From positions 48,298,001 through 48,362,000 of the forward strand of contig CM060733.1 in assembly GCA_030704615.1 (NCBI GenBank): a stretch of DNA of 64,000 bases, given 5' to 3'. The stretch's first letter is position 1, and every line of letters begins with the position of its first letter. Positions 1-12,022 of this stretch are shown in pieces. Made by a program: the position numbers and the translations under genes. This stretch comes from Takakia lepidozioides (taxonomy: Eukaryota; Streptophyta; Takakiopsida; Takakiales; Takakiaceae). The notes below the pieces were generated by a model, which was not told where the DNA came from, did no database searches, and saw nothing but the letters and a program-made list of their open reading frames with translations.

Positions 1-97
1 AGATCAACTTATCTGTGCAATATTATTGGTTAATGATACTTAGCTGCGCTTATTGCAACTACTCACATTTACTTTCCATTTGAAACAATGAGTTCAG

Positions 98-997
98 GAA
101 CATCCCCAGTTTATGGCATAGGAACAGCTACGATGTCTGATGACGATGATGAAGAGGAATACGAAGGTGATGGTAGTGCATATGACCCAAACTTGGACCC
201 CCACCCAAACTTGGAATCCCCTGAATATGATGGGAGTTTGGGGCCAATTGTACCTACCGAGGAAGAGCGATGTACACTCCGCGAGTGCATACGAAAGGAG
301 CTAAAATCGGAGCTCAAGCAGGCAAACATCATCAGGACTACCTTTAGTGATGATGTGTTCTTCCATATTTGTCTAAATTTTGCTAGAGCTTTAGGCCTGC
401 ATGTTTTTAAACACTTGATGAAATTTGTAACTACATCTAGATCAGATGCATACATAAAGGAAGATACCCATCACTCCAAACGAAAATACTTATATACATT
501 TCTTCCACAGAAGACGTGCCACTCGAGGTGATTGTAATACATGTTTCAGATATCTCAGGGATACCGGAGAATAATTGGGGATGTTCGAGAGGAGATATTG
601 CGCAAGCGTCGGGCTGGGAAGTTGCCCCAAGGCACCACTGCAGTACTGAAGGCCTGGTGGTATGAGCACCGAGAATGGCCTTATCCAACGGTACACGCAC
701 GTATCCAACAGCTAATGTTACACACCTTGTAACTTTGTATTGCATTTACAGTGTATGTTACCATCGTAGGTAGGTAGAACTTCAAAACGCTATGAAGAAG
801 TTGACATTGTCTTGTTGAATTGCTTGATATCTTACTCTCTAATTATAGTGCGCGTACCTAAGCTGCAGGAGGAGCAGAAAGAAGAACTTGTCAAGGAGAC
901 TGGACTGGAACACAAGCAAGTCAACAACTGGTTTATCAACCAGCGGAAACGCAATTGGGAGCGTTTGATGAATATGGACCCGCCATCCTCTTCATAA
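98..997 (+). CDS. Class II-like KNOX homeodomain protein, paralogue A (3' exons only)
   Basis: This is the C-terminal part of a KNOX (TALE homeobox) transcription factor; upstream exons with the KNOX1/KNOX2 domains lie left of the window. Exons read as 98-321, 559-690 and 869-997. The first encodes the acidic linker with [12 protein letters not shown], typical of class II KNOX, and ends in the ELK domain ([10 protein letters not shown]). The second holds [20 protein letters not shown] and the WPYPT three-residue-loop region. The third carries recognition helix [13 protein letters not shown] and ends MNMDPPSSS before TAA. The homeobox intron sits directly after WPYPT. Phases join cleanly, but the ELK intron needs a GC donor (CAG|GCAAAC). 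Class II KNOX proteins are nuclear regulators of development. Compared with paralogue B, the protein stops early and lacks a final exon. Exon borders are inferred from the family alignment. Confidence 0.85.
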
Positions 998-1440
998 CTG
1001 AAAGATAAACCCTAGAACAAATAGGGACAGTGAGTATACATAGAGCTCACTTCTATCTCACTTCAATTTTCTCGTCTTGCTCAAGAGCTATTGAAATGGG
1101 CTGGTTCCTAAAGGTTCTCCTATCTCTCATTGGCTATCATTAGTCGTTTGACAACTTTTGGTTTTTGGCCCCCAGGGGAAATGGACGATGGAACTTTAGT
1201 TACCAGCTGAATTTATGCATTGTGAAACACGACATTTTAGTTACCAGCTGAAATTATGCATTGTGAAAAGTGACGAAAGAAGGATGGATAGGCAATCTAA
1301 TAGAACGTCCGCAGAAAGCTCAAAGAGCACATGGACAATTGTCTAAGAGTCCAAGCACTGTCAATCATTTCAGTTCCTCATTGTGAATCTTGACCTCCGA
1401 GAGGGGTTGGAGTCTCAGAGAATAGAAATTTGATGTCACA
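998..1440. other. KNOX A 3' flank, no gene seen
   Basis: No open frame with recognisable similarity. It contains a short direct repeat around 1195-1265 (TTTAGTTACCAGCTGAA followed by TTATGCATTGTGAAA, twice). It presumably includes the 3' UTR of KNOX A. Confidence 0.4.
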
Positions 1441-1612
1441 GAAGGTGGACGCGTTGCCGAAGCAAGCGTAACTTATGGTGTCACTTGACCCAGCAGGGCT
1501 ACTGCCTTCCGGTAGGAAGGTGGACACCTTTGTAACAACCAACAGGGTGGTTTGAACCCACAACCACTCGTAAGAGGGTATATGCCCTTACCACTGGGCT
1601 ACATGTTGGTTG
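1440..1612 (-). repeat. tRNA-derived SINE, copy 1
   Basis: On the minus strand the sequence reads like a tRNA-type pol III promoter. The A box TAGCCCAGTGG is complementary to 1591-1601 and the B box GGGTTCAAACC to 1549-1559. The tail contains GGGTCAAGTGACACCATAAG, also found with small changes in the copy at 30.4-30.6 kb. The boundaries are approximate. Confidence 0.65.
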
Positions 1613-1699
1613 TGATGTCACAGTAGTAGTAGAAATGACAGTGAAAGGAGAAATGTTCTTCACTTTCGAGTTCCCAGTTATTCCCAACGCAAACGGAAA

Positions 1700-1850
1700 T
1701 TAATGTCCCATGAAATTGTCCTCAAGTATGCCCTTCCTCGGGTCCTTATTGGCCTAACTCCATCCTTCCTTCCAGGGTGCAAACAACCCGTTGATCCATG
1801 GACAAGAATCGCCGCAGTTCCTCGACAAGTTCCCTACAAAACACCCAAAA
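1700..1850 (-). pseudogene. Decayed antisense fragment of the GT4 glycosyltransferase last exon (left copy)
   Basis: Read on the minus strand, this stretch resembles the last exon of the intact GT4 gene at 45522-45764. The plus strand has CTAACTCCATCCTTCC followed by a GGGTGCAAAC block, and the antisense of the real exon has near-identical blocks in the same order. The reading frame is broken. The same fragment, better preserved, lies behind KNOX paralogue B at 57115-57365, so the fragment predates the segmental duplication. Confidence 0.6.
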
Positions 1851-2059
1851 CTTTTGCATCGCTGATAACCTCCCCCCCCAAAACTGCATCGCTCATGATA
1901 GCCTCCACTGATCAACAGTCCCCCTCCTCAACCCTTGCAGGCCACTCCTTCACCTCAGTTATTGACATAATCTTGGACAAACCAACAAATCGAGAGAGAG
2001 GAGGAGTGACTCACAAGCCACAAAGCGCCCACAAGTCGATCCCTCAGTGGTATCCATGA

Positions 2060-3240
2060 AAAATTAGTGCATCTGCAACTTCTCTTGACTTTTTTGTTTA
2101 TAGCTTTTTTTCCAAAGGTTCTTGCTACATGTAAGTATGCCACCTTTTTACTGCGGGACAATTAGCCCCATTTGAACCCTAAGTTCCGTTGGCAATGAGT
2201 AGCCCGCAGTTTTAAATAGGTTCCATATGGGCAGAGTATATTAGAGTATTTTAGAGGTGCATCGCAATCAAGCAACCCGTCCGGTGGAGTGAAGAAAATC
2301 CCTACCTTTTCGGTGGACCATATTTTCTTTCTTGCAGGGCACTCAGCCGTGTTGCTCACCTAACAAAGGTGGATAGTATGTGAGAGGTACATGTCCGTCT
2401 GACAGTCGGTGCCTAATGTTAGCAATGGGGCCCATTGTGCGATTTGTTTGGGGGGGTGTAATGTAAGTAAGTATAGGAGGAAGTCACTGGGCAGAGGTAC
2501 TTCCCCCTTTTGAAGTTTGCGGAATGAGGCCGTAGCGTAGTAGTGAGGGACAGTGACTTAAGAGATTTTCCAACTTTTTTCTTTTCAGCTTATTTCTTTG
2601 TATTGATAGATAAGAGAAAGACTCAATCGTAAGAAGGAGAAAGGCAAGAAGTAAAGAAATTGAAAGATAAAGAAAAGAAAAGAAAAGAGCCCAGCCTTAT
2701 AGGGAGATCCCTGCGTAAGATATCTTGCTGGGAATTTCCCTATAAGACCCCGGATAGGGAATTTCTGCTCTAGAAAATCCCAAAGAAAAAAAAAGCTGGA
2801 AATCTTTGCGGAAACTCGGTGTCGTGAAGTTGCCCAAGCTGATATCTGGGTTCATTAGTGGAGTTCATCACTAAAACTTGGTAGCCCAAAAGTTATAGTT
2901 CATTTTGAATGAGGCTACACAATTCAGACTCATAATCTCCACATATACCCATAATATGAATAAAACTTTATGGTTTGGCATTTTTTCTCTAAGTATTTTT
3001 AGAATACAAAATGAGACAGGCCCGTTGCTCCCGGACGGTTCAAAAATAAACTCCTGTTCTGTAAATTGTTTAAAAAAAAGAAAACTAATGTCTATATCTA
3101 TCTATCTATATATGTAGTTATGGGTTCATCCCTCCCTGGGTAAGTGCCTTTACAGCCCTCTTGGGGGTTTTGATTATTTTCTCATTCAGTTTCCTAGAAT
3201 ATAGCCGGCATGATTCAACAGGTCTCATCAAAATGCAGAC
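2060..3240. other. Non-coding stretch with a small inverted repeat
   Basis: No gene recognised. An inverted repeat occurs at about 2695-2746, with arms CTTATAGGGA and TCCCTATAAG around a 30-base loop. A purine-rich run (AAAGAAAAGAAAAGA) lies near 2670. The stretch belongs to the duplicated flank but is poorly conserved in the right copy. Confidence 0.45.
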
Positions 3241-3368
3241 TGCACAAGGTGATCCTAGAACACGAGAATTAATAGTCTGAATATAATGTCTAAGAAACTT
3301 GCCAAAGATTTCTTACAAGCTTCTTACACGGTAGACTGTTAATTCTTATGTTCTAGGATTAGCTTGTG
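3241..3368. repeat. Inverted-repeat hairpin, left copy
   Basis: Arms at about 3241-3283 and 3329-3368 are imperfect reverse complements (GATCCTAGAACACGAGAATT against AATCCTAGAACATAAGAATT) around a loop of about 45 bases. The homologous hairpin in the right duplicate is at 59078-59265. It may be an old foldback or MITE remnant; a small-RNA precursor is possible but unsupported. Confidence 0.65.
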
Positions 3369-3841
3369 GCAAATTTAAGTGGAGCTCGATCTGCTAAAGC
3401 GTCTCGGTCCAAGTGGCTGGAAAATGAGTTTGCCTTTCTTTTGGAGTAATTGACCATTTCTAGTTGGGGAAGGTGGCATGGGCTAGGGATGAACCCAGCA
3501 GTACTGGAAGATCGTTTCTTTAGGTGGTGTGATCCATCATAAGGCCATCTAGCTACAAAGGTATCCATGTTCCAGTGTGACCCCCTCATTTTCAAATTGA
3601 TCAGTTCATACAGAATAGTGCTTTTCGAGTCTAATGGAAAGACGATAGATCTGATGCTCATTAAATGTGGTGATTTTAAGCTATCCCTTCTGATGGAAGT
3701 ATGAAGTTCCAGCTAGTAGGAGGTTGATCCGCAAAATGACCTTTAGTCAAATGTTATGCAGCCCATGGACATAAAATCCAATGCACTAATTAATTACGCC
3801 TCCTGCAACTAGGAACCCTAGCATATTGTCAAGTTGTCTTA

Positions 3842-4275
3842 GGCTTCGGCCGCACCGCACTACTAACGTCTGTTAGGCTAGTGCCTAACTACTACTAACT
3901 ACAAAAATACGGCCGCACGGGCCTGCTTTAAATGTTTTAGCTCTAACTACTGCTATCTACTATTAACTAATCCTTTGTAGTTTACGACGACTTTTAGCAG
4001 TACCTCCCCCAGTGCTAAATCTAAGTTGGAGCGCCGTTTTCGGGCAGCTGCCCACGCCATTTCGCCGTTTCTAGGAAAAACGGCTAGCAAACGAGGTTGA
4101 GGGAAATCGGGCAGGGGCAGCGAACAATAGTTTATAACTAAAACTGCGCGTAACAACCGTTATGCTAACTTTTCAGTGCGGCAGCGATAAAGTTAATTGG
4201 AATAGCATTTAGGAAAGAGCGCCTGCTAAGATGTTAGCAGGCGTGCTATGCTAGCCGCGCCATGCGGCCGGGGCC
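3842..4275. mobile_element. PIF/Harbinger (Tourist-like) MITE
   Basis: This is a 434-bp non-coding element with inverted termini GGCTTCGGCCGCA (left) and GGCCCCGGCCGCA (right, reverse complement). It is flanked by TTA at 3839-3841 and 4276-4278, the target-duplication form typical of PIF/Harbinger elements. The right copy of the segmental duplication has CTTAGTGAGA near 59524 at the homologous place without any insert, which is an empty site. The element therefore inserted after the duplication. Confidence 0.85.
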
Positions 4276-4924
4276 TTACTAAGATTGCTCAAATCTACAT
4301 CTACCCTCTGGAAATTGAATGCTTATTATTGAAAGCTTAGCTACTATTTAAATAATGGGCTGGCTTGGACGCACGACATTTCAAGCCATGCAAGCTTATA
4401 GGGATGTCACATCACAGTGACAAGCCTAGAGAAGCTTGGAGGCCATACATCCCGTCGATCGAGGCCTGCCTCTCGTGCACGATCGAACACCTTTACTGGT
4501 AGGTTGTTGTGTGCACGATCAAACCTTACTAGTACCTATCGGATGCAAAATCTCTCTAAATTTCGTTGTCGCTCCAGTGCATCAACACTCTCTTGCCTTA
4601 TAGCTTTATTTGCAGGTAAGCTTCTAGTCCTACTCAAGTAACCTCATGATGCAGAAGCAGCATTTACTTCCAGCAATTCTACTAAAAGCAAGGAGCAGAT
4701 GAGGGATTCAGAGAATTATATATATATGCTTGTAAGTGAGAGCTAGAACCCAACATCAAATTGCAAGGAACTTATAATGCTCACTTATAACGCTTGATTA
4801 ATGCCTCATCAAAATCAATTGTGTTGTGATACTTACCTAGGGTGCTCCTACCATCAAAGAACCGGTGTACTGTTGGTGCAGAAAAGTTCACAATGTATTT
4901 GTTGGCCGATGACTATATTGCATG

Positions 4925-5210
4925 CGGGCGAGTCCAACACTTCATCTAATGAACGATCAGATCTATGCAGATTGGTTGTCAATGCAAGGTGCCATATTGC
5001 ACCCTCCTCAGAACCAAGGTGAGCTTGGAAGCTAAGTTCGTTTTCAGCATATAGTCCATAAAGTTCAGCTCTCTACTGGTCCATCCTGACAGAGGTCCAA
5101 TAGGCCTTGCTCTTGGATTATCACCAATCCCACCTCGGTTTGATGAGGTTGCAATATGGCGCCCTAGATTGGACAACCAATGTGCATCGATCTGATTGGC
5201 ATAAGGTGAA
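4925..5210. repeat. Foldback element or long imperfect hairpin
   Basis: Two arms of about 75 bases are imperfect inverted copies. The left arm (about 4945-5030) has GATTGGTTGTC and GCCATATTGCA. The right arm (about 5115-5200) gives the same order on the other strand (CATTGGTTGTCC, GCGCCATATTGCAACC). No protein-coding content is seen. It is probably a non-autonomous foldback or MITE. Confidence 0.55.
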
Positions 5211-5307
5211 GTGCTGGACTCGCCCGAAGGCTGCATCACAATCCAGCAACTATAGTGTAATCTGCTTGCTGCACAAACAAGACATCACTTCTGTGTGGCA
5301 TCATGAG

Positions 5308-5420
5308 TATTGAAAATCTAAAACTGGGAGATAGGGAAAAGTGTACGATCACACCATGACAGGTTCAAAAGACTCAATGAAGGAGATCGATAGCAACAAT
5401 AGAGGAAAACGCGGAATAAC
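5308..5420 (-). repeat. 3' end of a copia LTR, minus orientation (piece 3)
   Basis: The reverse complement matches the last part of the intact LTR at 24675-25018 (TGCTATCGATCTCC, then CTTTTGAACCTGTCATGG, then CTATCTCCCAGTTTTAGAT) and ends TTTTCAATA. Just outside it on the minus strand is CTCAT, the same five bases that precede the LTR at 24675. It is the distal piece of the 3' LTR whose other pieces are at 24015-24097 and 21549-21636. About 48 bp of LTR between pieces 2 and 3 is missing. Confidence 0.8.
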
Positions 5421-6538
5421 CACTCTGGCAACTACTCATTTTGAGTGGGAAAAAACACCCAACCACTTTGGCATGTCTAGTGGTATAGAACCAGTGGATT
5501 TTGACTCAGCAGTGGTCAAAGACATGACGTGTCCGGAGTGGTTAACGACAATGGTTACGATCACTTGCCTCCGAGTCCAGCTGTTCGCTTACGTGTCACA
5601 GTGGTAAAATAACCAGTTGTGACGTGTCACAGTGGTAAACTAACCACTTCAGAACATAGTGATTCCAACCACTTCCACCGTATGCGACGTGGACGCATCT
5701 CCGTCGATCATACTTAGCAATGGACGGACACGTGTCCGTATCCATATGGACACGTGGACGAATCCGGTTGCACGGTTATGTTGACCACGATCTGAACACG
5801 TGGCAATGTTGCAAATTAGCACGTGCCCTATTTTAGGGATGCGCTGGAAAATGCAATGACTACACAAACAACTCTGTGAGTGAGCATTGAATAACAAGAA
5901 TAGTCATGAAACGAGAATAAACAATGTATATTATCACTTATTGAGTGGTTCTACCAGTGTTGCAATAGTGGTTAGGATGTGTGGTAAAACCATTGTCTGA
6001 GTGGTTCTAATAGTATTGAGGTAGTGGTTAGGTTGTGTGCTAAGACCACCTATTGAGTGGTTGTAGCATTATTGCAGTAGTGGTTACTTTGTGTGCTAAA
6101 ACCACGGACTGAGTGGTTGTACCAGTATTGATGTAGTGGTTAGGTTGTGTGCTGAAACCACTCACTGTGTCCGTAAGGGACCATATATTGGAATTATTAC
6201 TGCCAGAGTGGTATGTTAGTGGTTAGGGCTGCATCTGGAGGCATACAACCACTCTTGCCTACTGTGACAGTCTCACATATACCACTAACAGTGGACATTC
6301 TCATACATTTCCTATACATTCCAAGCGAATATGCATACCCAAATACTCTTGAAGATTCACCATTCAAAAAACACAATAGAATCCAAGAGAGAAAGTGCAG
6401 GAACAGAGTCAACAAAATCCAGCCATGAACAAGGTAATACATCTACACTACGTCTCTGCAAGCATGCTAAAAGCCATGAACTACTTTCCTGCCTTTTCCT
6501 CACTGCCAACAATGTTTATGCCCGGTTGAACCATACTT

Positions 6539-8185
6539 CTAACCCCTTCTCAGGTTCTTCTCTGGCCAAAGGGTGTTCCTACCAAGGACGTGGTCCAACT
6601 CGGTTTGCGGTGGGTCATCTTCCTCATTAGGATGAGGCAACACACAATGTGAAACATGGACATACTGGACCTCAACACGGTACATGCCTTCAGGAATAAC
6701 TCGATAGTGATATGTGTCTTTGCCAGGCACACCAGTGACAACTCCAGTGTCGACCCTATGTCGTGATGATAAATGATCATACAGGTGGACTTTGTCCTTC
6801 ATCTTAAACTGCACCCAACACCCACCACAAAATGCATATGAATCAACCCATGAAGACATACATGTACTGATGGTATTGAAAGCTAGAGAATGAGGAACGT
6901 CAACTGCAATTAAAAACCGAAAGAGTACTGTACTTTTGGTAGCATAAGTGGATCTGTGAGAGCGGCAGGGGGTTGAATTGTGGGGGTTGGCTTTGATGCA
7001 GGTGCAATTGGTGCAGTGCATATGGAAGTATGAAGAGCAGCTTTCTCAGCCTGCAAACATCACCCCCCAACACCCCTTAGAACTCTAAAGTCCTGTAAAT
7101 GTCACAGCCATGTACCCGACATGGCTAAATGACCACATTCTACAACAAACGTAGCCAACAGGGACGGCTTATGGGTGCTCACCTCTAGTACGGGGATTAC
7201 AGCAAGACCAGGTGCCTCCTCAAGGCCCACCTGATCCTTACTCCCGCTAGATGCTGGTGTTATGTCGCCAATTGCATCAGCCATTTTGAAAGTGTCTTTG
7301 GCAACAGTGGCTCTGGTCACACGTTCAGCTTTTCGTGTTTGTTTCTTTTCAGCTCCCTTCACGACGGCTGGGGCAGGCTCCTCAGCTTTTCTCCCCTATT
7401 TACATGCCAGAAACAACATGGTATAGTACATGAGTACTTACCAACATGTTCATAATGCATTCATGGCTGTATTGGTGTCACTCACACCATTAAATAAAAT
7501 ATACATGAGAGTAACAGATGACGGACAGTCTGCCCAAGAAAATGAAACAAGATAAAGTCTGGGAGGAGGTACCTCTTTCTGTGGGGAAGTTGTCTGGTGA
7601 GGAATATGTACATTCTTGTCTGCCAACACCCTATTGTCACCCTTACCAGCACTGTCAATGGAGCAGACGTCATCACCAGCAGCCAATGATGTCCCACTTG
7701 CACCTCCCTTCTTGCGTGGCAATTTTTCAGGAGCCCCCTTGCGCCCCACCCGTACAGTAGTGATTACAGTGTCCTCAACCACTAAATGTGGCTTTTCCCC
7801 AACTTGTGGAGCTTCTTCCTACACCTGAGCAAAACATACCACAGCAGCTCATCTCAAACTCAAGAAACACTTTAGGGACGCCAAAAAAAAAAAACGTGGG
7901 GTGAAGAATAATGTAACCCACCTCTTGCACAAAAGTGTTGCCTTCCAAGCCTGCGTCATCATCCACTGGTGCAATTAAAGGACATGTTGGGATAGCAATT
8001 GGAGGAGGGGCGGGTGTCGATATTCCCAGCATCATTGCCATCAATGCATCCAATTTTTGGGCATTGTCCTTGGAAGCCTTAGCCACTTCAGCTTTTACAG
8101 TGGCCAATGCGCCCTCAATCGTGAGGATCTGGGTTTCTGACAAGGCAACCACACTACCCTCAAGATGGGACAGTCGAGCCTGCAT
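6539..8185 (-). pseudogene. TNPA-like / plant transposase (Ptta/En/Spm) gene, 3' half
   Basis: Minus-strand exons downstream of the nested CACTA insertion. Residues near 8185-7960 form a coiled-coil-like stretch (LEGSVVALSETQILTIEGAL, then KASKDNAQKLDALMAMM), followed by a basic Lys/Arg-rich middle near 7100-7780. The last segment (about 6800-6539) includes GKDTYHYRVIPEGMYRVEVQ and HVLGRNTLWP and resembles the C-terminal domain of En/Spm TNPA-type proteins. Those proteins bind subterminal repeats and help transposition. The 5' half lies at 15750-16712 beyond the 7.2-kb insertion. Several frame changes between segments could be introns or damage. With the insertion in it, the gene is probably non-functional. 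Confidence 0.55.
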
Positions 8186-8904
8186 CGCACTCCCTCCTCC
8201 CTACAGACCCAAACAACATGGAGATAATGAGTTTGTATGGTCTGTCTGCTGATGCAAGAAATCTAGGTAGTGACAAAGTAAGGGCCGCACGACATTTACC
8301 TCTACGTCATGACATGACTGGGAGCCATATCCTTTGTCCACCTTTGCGGCATGTGCCAGCTCAATCAAGCTTGGACTGCTTGCTCGGTCTTTCTTCTACC
8401 AGTGCCACAACAAAAACAAGTAAGCCCCTACTCATGAAATCATTTCACTAGTACATATTAACGTTTTTATGACTATGGATATCACTGCATTTGCAGTGAT
8501 AAATGCTTCTATGACTACCTCACTCTGCAGTGACAAACACAAAGTCAGTTCTACCATGACTACGGAGTGATAAGTGCGAAGTCATGGTCGTCACTGAGGA
8601 CGTGGCATGGGATAGTGATGCAGGGTTTGGTGATGTAGTCATAACAAATATGACTACACGACTGAAAGTTATGACTGAGGTTACAACTATATCACTACAA
8701 CATTGCGCCTATATGGAGAGGCCTTTGCGTGACATGTGGGATCCTGGGGATTTGACATGTGTAATCATCGTCTGATGGTGCAATGGAGTAGTCATATCTT
8801 CATGACTACACGACTATGGGTATGACTATATCACTACAACATACAACACTACTAATGTCACGTGGTCTTGTTGGAGCAGGTGTGACTGACACGTGTTGAT
8901 CATG

Positions 8905-9410
8905 TAAATTTTACAATTTATTAAATATTATTTAATTTTAGATGACTAATTTAGATATTAAACTATATTAAATTAATATGAAATTTAATAAACCATGCGG
9001 TGGAGCTCTCATAAGGACAACAATTGGCAAAGAGGAAAGACCATCTATACCAAGACACAACCCCTCTGCAGGGAAAGAGAGCATGCATTAATCTTCTAAT
9101 GACCAAAGAATCGATCCCCAACCCTGCTGGCAATTGCAAAGAGTGGCAAAAAAAGATTCTACCACCAACCCTATTGCATAGACTGGCAGAAGCAACAATA
9201 TGATACAATATGAAAGACACAACTACAATCAAACATGTCATCCATAGAAACACCATAACACAACCTCAGAGGACATTGCACCTTCGAACGATATTGGATG
9301 TTAATACATCACACAGTGACATGGTGTTTGAACTAGTCTGCCTATATATATTCCCAAAATATACTTCATTCTTCAAGCACGATGTTGCTAAGCACTACCG
9401 CAACAATAAA
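8905..9410. other. AT-rich interior of the nested CACTA
   Basis: An AT-rich stretch (8905-8990) with no recognisable gene, lying between the left subterminal motifs and the 577-bp repeats. Confidence 0.4.
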
Positions 9411-10880
9411 TTGACCATCTACCCATGCAGGTTTCTTGTAGCTATCCTTCCACAGGCAATCATAGGTAATCTGGAGCTTGAAATCCGGCCCTCTTGGATG
9501 AATCTGGACCTACGCTCTATCCCTGCTCCTTCAGCTATCCATGCTTCTACACAAAAATCATGCATACATCCTTGCCTTGCTGCTAGCAGCTGACAATGAC
9601 AGCCTAGATTTTTTCTAGGAAACACCCAACTCAACTTATCACACTAGTTCCTATGCTCAATGGCATACGCTACTCTCTGTAATCCAGCAGGCATTCACCT
9701 TTTTGCATCGATAGTCCCACCATTGACTGGGGTCAGAAAGTATTCATTCCACAGCGTCTCCTCGTCTCTGTTACCTGTTTCTGGATACTTTCATATTGTC
9801 ACATTGGCAGTTTCATGTCAAAGTCACTCCAAACTAAATTCACTCAATTAGCTAACTTGCAGAATGCAACATGAAAATTTAGGGCCGATTCTGATAAGAG
9901 GGAAAAACAGGGTGAATTGTGTTGAAGAAGGTGCCTTGATTACCAGTGCCTAAATTTATCAATTGTGCCGCTGTTGCTGCGACTTCCAGTTGACCATCTA
10001 CCCATGCAGGTTTCTTGTAGCTACCCTTCCACATGAAATCATAGGTAATCTGGAGCTTGAAATCCAGCCCTCTTGGATGAATCTGGACCCACACTCTATC
10101 CCTGCTCCTTCAACTATCCATACCTCTGCACAAATCATGAATACATCCTTGCATTGCTGCTAGCAGCTGACAATGACAGCCTAGAATTGTTCCAGCAAAC
10201 ACCCCAACCCTACTTATCACACTAGTTCCTATGCTTAATAGCATATGCTACTCTCTGTAATCCAACAGGCATTCACCTTTTTGCCTCGATTGTCCCACCA
10301 TTGACTGGGGCAGAAAGTATTCATTCCACAGTTTCTCCTCGTCTTTGTTACCTGTTTGTGGATACTTTCCTGTTGTTACATTGGCAGTATCATGTCAAAG
10401 TCACTCCAAACTATCAAAGGTTCACTCAACCAGCTAACGTGAAGAATTCAACATCTAGGGCCGATTCTGATAAGAGGGAAAAACAGGGTGAAATGTGTTG
10501 AAGAAGGTGCCTTGATTAGCAGTGCCTGAGATTATCAATTGTGCCGCTGCTGCTGCTGCTTCTAGTTGACCATCTACCCGTGCTGCTTCCACAGGGAATC
10601 ATAGATAATCTTGTGCTTGAAATCCGGCCCTCTTTGATGCTGGACCCACACTCTATCCCTGCTCCTTCAGCTATCCATGCCTCTGCACAGATTATTTATA
10701 CATCCTTGCCTTACTGCTAGCAGCTGACAATGACAGCCTATATTTGTTCTAGCAAACACCCAACTCCAGTTATCACCCTATGCTCAATGGCATCTCCTAC
10801 TCTCTGTAATCCAACAGGCATTCACCTTTTTGCCTCTATTGTCCCACCATTGACTGGGGTCAAAAAGAAGCTTTTTGGAC
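9411..10880. repeat. 577-bp tandem repeat, about 2.5 copies, inside the nested CACTA
   Basis: Units begin with TTGACCATCTACCC at 9411, 9990 and 10566, a period of about 576-579. Shared blocks include AATCATAGGTAATCTGGAGC, CTCTCTGTAATCCA and AGGGCCGATTCTGATAAGAG. The same family occurs outside this element at 48074-48810. On the minus strand the units encode related peptides of about 70 residues (9879-10094 has WVQIHPRGLDFKLQITYDF). I do not recognise the family, and coding potential is unproven. Confidence 0.8.
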
Positions 10881-12022
10881 TTCCCCTCTCTACTTCTCCT
10901 CTGCATATGAGCAAGCAGACCAGAACATCCAAACTCAATTGCAAGACTGAGTAGAACATCTCAACCGGCAACCGGCAACTGAACTGCTCAGAAACACATT
11001 CAAATTGAAGTTGGAACACGGAGGGAGACAACCTAGGATGGAAACATAACGGAACCCTTAAAGTCAATGATACATGGAACATACAGTACTAACATTCAAC
11101 ATGTCAGACAAAAGCTCCATGGGTTGCCTTCGAACATAAGACCGAGAAACATGAATGGCCAACACTCCATTTGCTTGCTCCTTTTCTTCTGTGTAAAATT
11201 GCATGTGAACCTGCACACCTACATATACAAAGAAACCATCACTGTCATAACAACATATCACGAGCTCAAACTAATTATAGCTGCTTTGTGTCCCAACTCA
11301 ATGTAGTCTTAGGTGAATAAGCACCTTGATACTTTTCTAGCTGCTTTACGTTTGAACATGCAGTGTTTGCCAAAACATGGCGTTGAGTGCTGCCTATAGG
11401 TCAGGAATTCCATTTGGTGTACTTGCAAGACATCATCCATGAAACAGTCTGCTGGAAAGGTGGAGTCTTGGTGATGAACATGTGGTAGGACCTCATAAGA
11501 AAAAACAGCAATGGATATCTACCTCTGGTAATAGCTGTGATCCCAAGAAGCACTTTATCAAGGTCATTACTGTCCAGCATATCCTTGAATGTAGGATACC
11601 AATCTGTGGCCTGCAACATAACAGAACGTACAACACTCACCACATACTTACCAGATACTCACCACATACTTACCACATACTTACCACATAAAAATGGCTC
11701 AACCTATTTCTATTTGGTCTTGGGGGTACCGCGGAGAACAAGGCCCGGACGACCATATTGCCCAAGACGGTGACGAGGTGGAAAAACATGAACTTGTAGC
11801 AACAATGTTTCATTTACCAACCAAAATCATACTGCCTGGATCTAATTGGAAGAATCCAGCCCAATTGTGTTTCTTGTAAACAACAAGATGTGAGTATGTA
11901 CATACACGATGTCTTCTACAATTGAGAAAACAAATCCATAGCAACATCGGACAAATATAGAGAGCACCACAGGGTACACCTGAGGAAAAATGAAAACTGA
12001 GAACAGTGAGGAAGGGAGTGAC
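10881..12022. other. Unrecognised interior of the nested CACTA
   Basis: There is no clear gene. Minus-strand 11600-11521 reads ATDWYPTFKDMLDSNDLDKV with splice-like borders (TTGCAG before, GGTAGAT after) and may be a captured exon of another gene that I cannot name. Around 11640-11690 there are short direct repeats of CACCACATACTTA. Confidence 0.35.

Larger units (their letters stand above)
1700..4650. repeat. Left copy of the KNOX-flank segmental duplication
   Basis: Blocks in this span align in order with 57115-59890: the GT4-exon fragment, a TTCTTGCTACATGTAAGT block near 2120 (58800 on the right), an inverted-repeat hairpin (3241-3368 versus 59078-59265), GATGAACCCAGCAGTA near 3490, GCAAAATGACCTTTAGT near 3735, and GATGTCACATCACAGTGACA near 4405. 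Similarity fades after about 4650. Together with the KNOX exons this defines a tandem duplication. No coding frame is convincing within it. Confidence 0.75.

Noticed and set aside
1703-2059. 118-codon plus-strand open frame as a gene
   Set aside because: It overlaps the antisense GT4 fragment and has no family similarity. The duplicate at 57337-57762 does not preserve it as a coherent protein.
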